A stretch of 64,000 bases of DNA. Source: Symbiodinium sp. CCMP2592 (taxonomy: Eukaryota > Sar > Dinophyceae > Suessiales > Symbiodiniaceae). Under the pieces are notes generated by a model, which was given only the letters and a program-made list of their open reading frames with translations, ran no database searches and was not told the origin of the DNA. The stretch covers positions 160,001 to 224,000 of the forward strand of contig CAJNDT010003447.1 in the NCBI GenBank assembly GCA_905221615.1. Direction: 5' to 3'. Positions within the stretch are counted from its first letter, which is position 1. Every line of letters begins with the position of its first letter. The translations under genes and the position numbers were made by a program. Below are positions 61,932-64,000 of this stretch, in pieces.

Positions 61932-61981
61932 CTCTCGTCGTCGTAGCCAAGTCCCACAACCACAAATTTATGCGGCTTGAC
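61932..61981 (-). CDS. small exon, unknown; may belong to the glycosyltransferase gene
   Basis: Reads VKPHKFVVVGLGYDDER between an AG acceptor followed by G and a GA donor. It lies 100 bp downstream (minus strand) of the GT4 exon. The Gly-rich beta-strand character is compatible with a Rossmann-type fold, but the position in the protein is unresolved. Confidence 0.35.
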
Positions 61982-62082
61982 CTGTTGCTCGTCTTTGCAA
62001 TTCAGGTCGGTAATAGGTTCGTGTTTGCCGGTATGATCAACAGTTCAGCCTGACACCCCGGATCAAACAACACCCCCAGGGC

Positions 62083-62160
62083 CTCCGCCAGCCCACCGCT
62101 TCGGGTGGAGACAACCGGGATACCTCGAAGTTGAGCCTCCGTCACGACGAGGGCGAAAGC
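62083..62160 (-). CDS. glycosyltransferase family 4 (GT-B) core exon
   Basis: Reads AFALVVTEAQLRGIPVVSTR, then SGGLAE, in phase 0 to 0 with an AG acceptor followed by G and a GC donor. This matches the C-terminal nucleotide-sugar site of GT4 enzymes: E-x-F-x-[LI]-V-x-x-E-A, then G-[IV]-P-V-V-[SA]-T, then GG-[LI]-x-E. The acidic Glu of the EA motif, which contacts the sugar nucleotide ribose in known members, is present. The frame stays open to the left of the acceptor (LPSKHLSTLQKDPPEPQ), which also fits the family (a PS motif ahead of E), so the exon may start about 50-70 bp earlier. Donor and acceptor sugars cannot be told. Confidence 0.55.
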
Positions 62161-62323
62161 CTGAGGCTCGGGCGGATCTTTTTGCAGGGTTGACAGATGT
62201 TTCGAAGGCAGGGATGATTTGTCTGATATTTGCGAAACGGTTCGGGGCTTGGCGTCAAGGTGTTGCTTTCTTTTTGCAAGGGCTGTAGGAACTTGAAACG
62301 TGTTGGGGCTTTTCGAGTTTCAC

Positions 62324-62383
62324 GTACGTGCCACCGCCAGGATACTCCTCGTGTATCTGGCATTTTGCTTTGAATGCGGACGC
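62324..62383 (-). CDS. exon of unknown protein next to the glycosyltransferase exon
   Basis: Reads ASAFKAKCQIHEEYPGGGTY between an AG acceptor followed by G and a GT donor (or runs on to VKLE with a GA donor). It could be part of the glycosyltransferase gene or of a different one; no family is recognised. Confidence 0.35.
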
Positions 62384-62865
62384 CTCCGCGTCTGTTGGAG
62401 GGTTTCTGCGCAACGTTCAGCAGCATTTGTCGGGCTTTGGGGCACTCTGAGAGAGATGAGCGAGACATAATCAAGCTTGTAAAACCCAAATACCAGGTCT
62501 GAAAGTTTAAGCATGATTCAACCGATTTGAGTTCGTGGATGTTCGGCTTCTTGTTTTTAGGCATGAGTGTCAAAATTCGAGAAGCATAATACCAAAAGCA
62601 CGAATGCAGCTGAACAAAATCAACGATTTGGGGAGAAGCACGCGCATTGGTAACTTGTACGACCTTTGTCTCTTGTGGAACTGGTTCAATCTGGACGAGC
62701 CCGTGAGCTTGCCGAAGATGCGACCCAAACCTGACAAGTACCCAAACCGCCCGCGCAACAAAAGCATTTGCTTTTATAAGGCTTCGAATTTAGACGGTGA
62801 CGGTCGTATGCAGTCCGATTGGGCAGCGCCGACATCATGGGCATCCGTTGGATCTCTTATTTTGC

Positions 62866-63081
62866 TCACTCAGCACGGCAAGTAAAGACTGGTTGCTCAA
62901 CTGTTTCTAAAGCTGATGATTGTCTGTGCATCCTTGACTGCCAGCTCACATGTTTGAGCAGGATCTTCAGTACATCAAGAGCTCGCAACAAAACGCTTAA
63001 CATCAGCAGGGGAATGCGTCTTTCTGCACTCCTCCTTGGTTCCACCGCTAAGGCAGAAACATACCTTTCAGCCGCCTGCAT
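62866..63081 (-). CDS. open frame in the retroelement tail
   Basis: Reads AERYVSALAVEPRRSAERRI, then LLMLSVLLRALDVLKILLKH. It is helix-rich and leucine-rich with no recognised domain. It may be the last piece of the retroelement polyprotein after a frame break. Confidence 0.25.
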   Translation of the reverse strand: MQAAERYVSALAVEPRRSAERRIPLLMLSVLLRALDVLKILLKHVSWQSRMHRQSSALETVEQPVFTCRAE

Positions 63082-63143
63082 TCTGACGCTGATGGATCTT
63101 TGGACCTTAGTAGATCCTGTTGCCGGCGTTTTCGGCGCAGCAC

Positions 63144-63716
63144 CTACACTGACCTACACACCGCCACAATATTTGTCCCGCTTGCATGCCTCAAGCCCCA
63201 GCAGTGTGGAAAAGCATGGAACTTGTTTCGCCCTGCCACCTGGTAGAAAGGTCCCGCGTACGTGTGTATCACCCAAGGAGGTGGTGGTTCAAATCTTGCA
63301 AACGCCGGTGTCATTGGGTCTGTTTGAACCTCGACATTCCTTGTCTCCTTGACATTGGGCTGCTTATTGTGGTTCATTGGAGGAGTAGAATACGATGAGG
63401 CCGAACTCTGGTGTGTCCCTTTAAACATATCAGTCGGGAATCTCGGCATTGGGGAAGTGCCCTCAGGCATGGGTTCCTGAAACTTCTCTTGCAATTCAGT
63501 TAGTCTCACCTTCTGAACCGTTAAGTCAGAGGCTTCCAGCCCCAAAATCCACTGCAGCTCCTTCAGCTCAGTTCCAGTCAGCTTTCCAGAGTTCTCCTCT
63601 TTATCTGCTCGGGCACGTAGGGCTCGAATCGTTGTGTTCCTCGGACGCAAGCGGCTCTTTCCACCCTCCCATAGTCCAATGACTGCCACAGACAGGCGAT
63701 CACGTACAATTCCCAC
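63144..63716 (-). CDS. retroelement accessory frame with His/Cys motif
   Basis: A 190-codon frame directly downstream of the RNase H end. Residues about 40-80 (GKLTGTELKELQWILGLEAS, then VRLTELQEKFQEP) look coiled-coil-like. Near residue 165 FHAFPHCWGLRHASG is followed by AVCRSV, giving a His-x4-Cys...Cys arrangement suggestive of a small metal-binding unit. Whether it is made as a separate protein or by frameshift from pol is unknown. Confidence 0.4.
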   Translation of the reverse strand: MGIVRDRLSVAVIGLWEGGKSRLRPRNTTIRALRARADKEENSGKLTGTELKELQWILGLEASDLTVQKVRLTELQEKFQEPMPEGTSPMPRFPTDMFKGTHQSSASSYSTPPMNHNKQPNVKETRNVEVQTDPMTPAFARFEPPPPWVIHTYAGPFYQVAGRNKFHAFPHCWGLRHASGTNIVAVCRSV

Positions 63717-63774
63717 AGGACCTCAGTTTGTAGATCATCTTTTTGCCCTGCGCAGCCACATAATTGACATAACA

Positions 63775-64000
63775 TTAGTAGTGTGGAAAGCCTTTGAGCT
63801 CACGTTCGCCAATTTCACCTTCTGCGCTGTCGTAGGAGACCTCCGATCCTTTATTCCCCAGTCCCACCAAGTGCATCAACTTTTCCCTCGAGAACGGTTT
63901 CGTCCCCAATTCTGCGCACTGCCCTTCACCGGGTTGGTGTTTCAGGTCCACTGCCTTTGTCCGGATCAGCTCCCGAGCCCAGTTTGACCGAAGGTGTAGA
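63775..64000 (-). CDS. copia-type pol, end of RNase H domain (partial)
   Basis: Reads LHLRSNWARELIRTKAVDLK, then HQPGEGQCAELGTKPFSREK, then LMHLVGLGNKG, and stops at 63775. It matches the end of Ty1/copia RNase H: an RH.-.R..W.RE segment, a V.L.[HY] strand and the A[DE].[GL]TK[PA] motif followed by a leucine-rich helix. The usual Asp of the AD..TK motif is Glu here. The product is cut by the window edge. Confidence 0.65.
   Translation of the reverse strand, partial: LHLRSNWARELIRTKAVDLKHQPGEGQCAELGTKPFSREKLMHLVGLGNKGSEVSYDSAEGEIGERELKGFPHY

Larger units (their letters stand above)
62866..64000 (-). mobile_element. 3' part of a Ty1/copia-type retrotransposon
   Basis: The window edge cuts the element. 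From right to left: the end of the RNase H region (63775-64000), then a second open frame with a His/Cys motif (63144-63716), then a 71-codon frame (62866-63081). The upstream pol domains must lie beyond 64000. No long terminal repeat could be recognised because its partner is outside the window. Confidence 0.55.

Overview
This is nuclear DNA of a eukaryote, most probably a dinoflagellate (Symbiodiniaceae/Suessiales-like). The inference rests on three points. (1) Two genes can be assembled exon by exon, and most of their introns start with GC or GA instead of GT and end in AG followed by G, a splicing habit established for Symbiodinium and relatives. (2) TTTAGGG-like heptads are scattered through introns and spacers. 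(3) A Ty1/copia pol end lies at the right edge. No prokaryotic operon, rRNA, tRNA or CRISPR array was seen. Exons are short (30-130 bp) and introns long, so most long open frames are spurious and real genes appear as chains of small phase-compatible exons.

Layout: 1-0.99 kb, spacer ending in a CA/TA microsatellite. 0.99-13.69 kb, a 12.7-kb segment bounded by 50-bp imperfect inverted repeats that abut (TA)n tracts; it holds a 254-bp palindrome and diverged internal duplications, and is a candidate large mobile element with no recognisable transposase. 13.7-14.3 kb, microsatellites. 15.4-24.4 kb, minus-strand exons of one or two unrecognised proteins. 25.4-33 kb, a block of unrelated tandem repeats: a 290-bp higher-order repeat built from AAATAATTG words, a 458-bp duplication of hairpins in C-rich DNA, CATCATCTT repeats, a decayed GGGATCTATA repeat, a ~100-bp satellite carrying a conserved palindrome, and a 1.32-kb higher-order repeat that contains three copies (one open, two broken) of a P5-type ATPase exon. 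33.3-45 kb, scattered exon candidates on both strands.

45.8-48.9 kb, a complete minus-strand gene for the exon-junction-complex protein Y14/RBM8A in six exons. 52.1-60.6 kb, a minus-strand ankyrin-repeat protein in about 15 exons. 61.9-62.4 kb, minus-strand exons including a GT4-type glycosyltransferase core. 62.9-64 kb, the 3' end of a copia-type retrotransposon on the minus strand.

The best-supported genes are all on the minus strand, consistent with the unidirectional gene blocks known in dinoflagellates. The genes show no shared pathway. The strongest unexplained signals are the TIR-bounded 12.7-kb segment, the ATPase exon inside a satellite-like repeat, and the finding that nearly all introns of the ankyrin gene have a short word at the donor that is repeated exactly at the start of the next exon.
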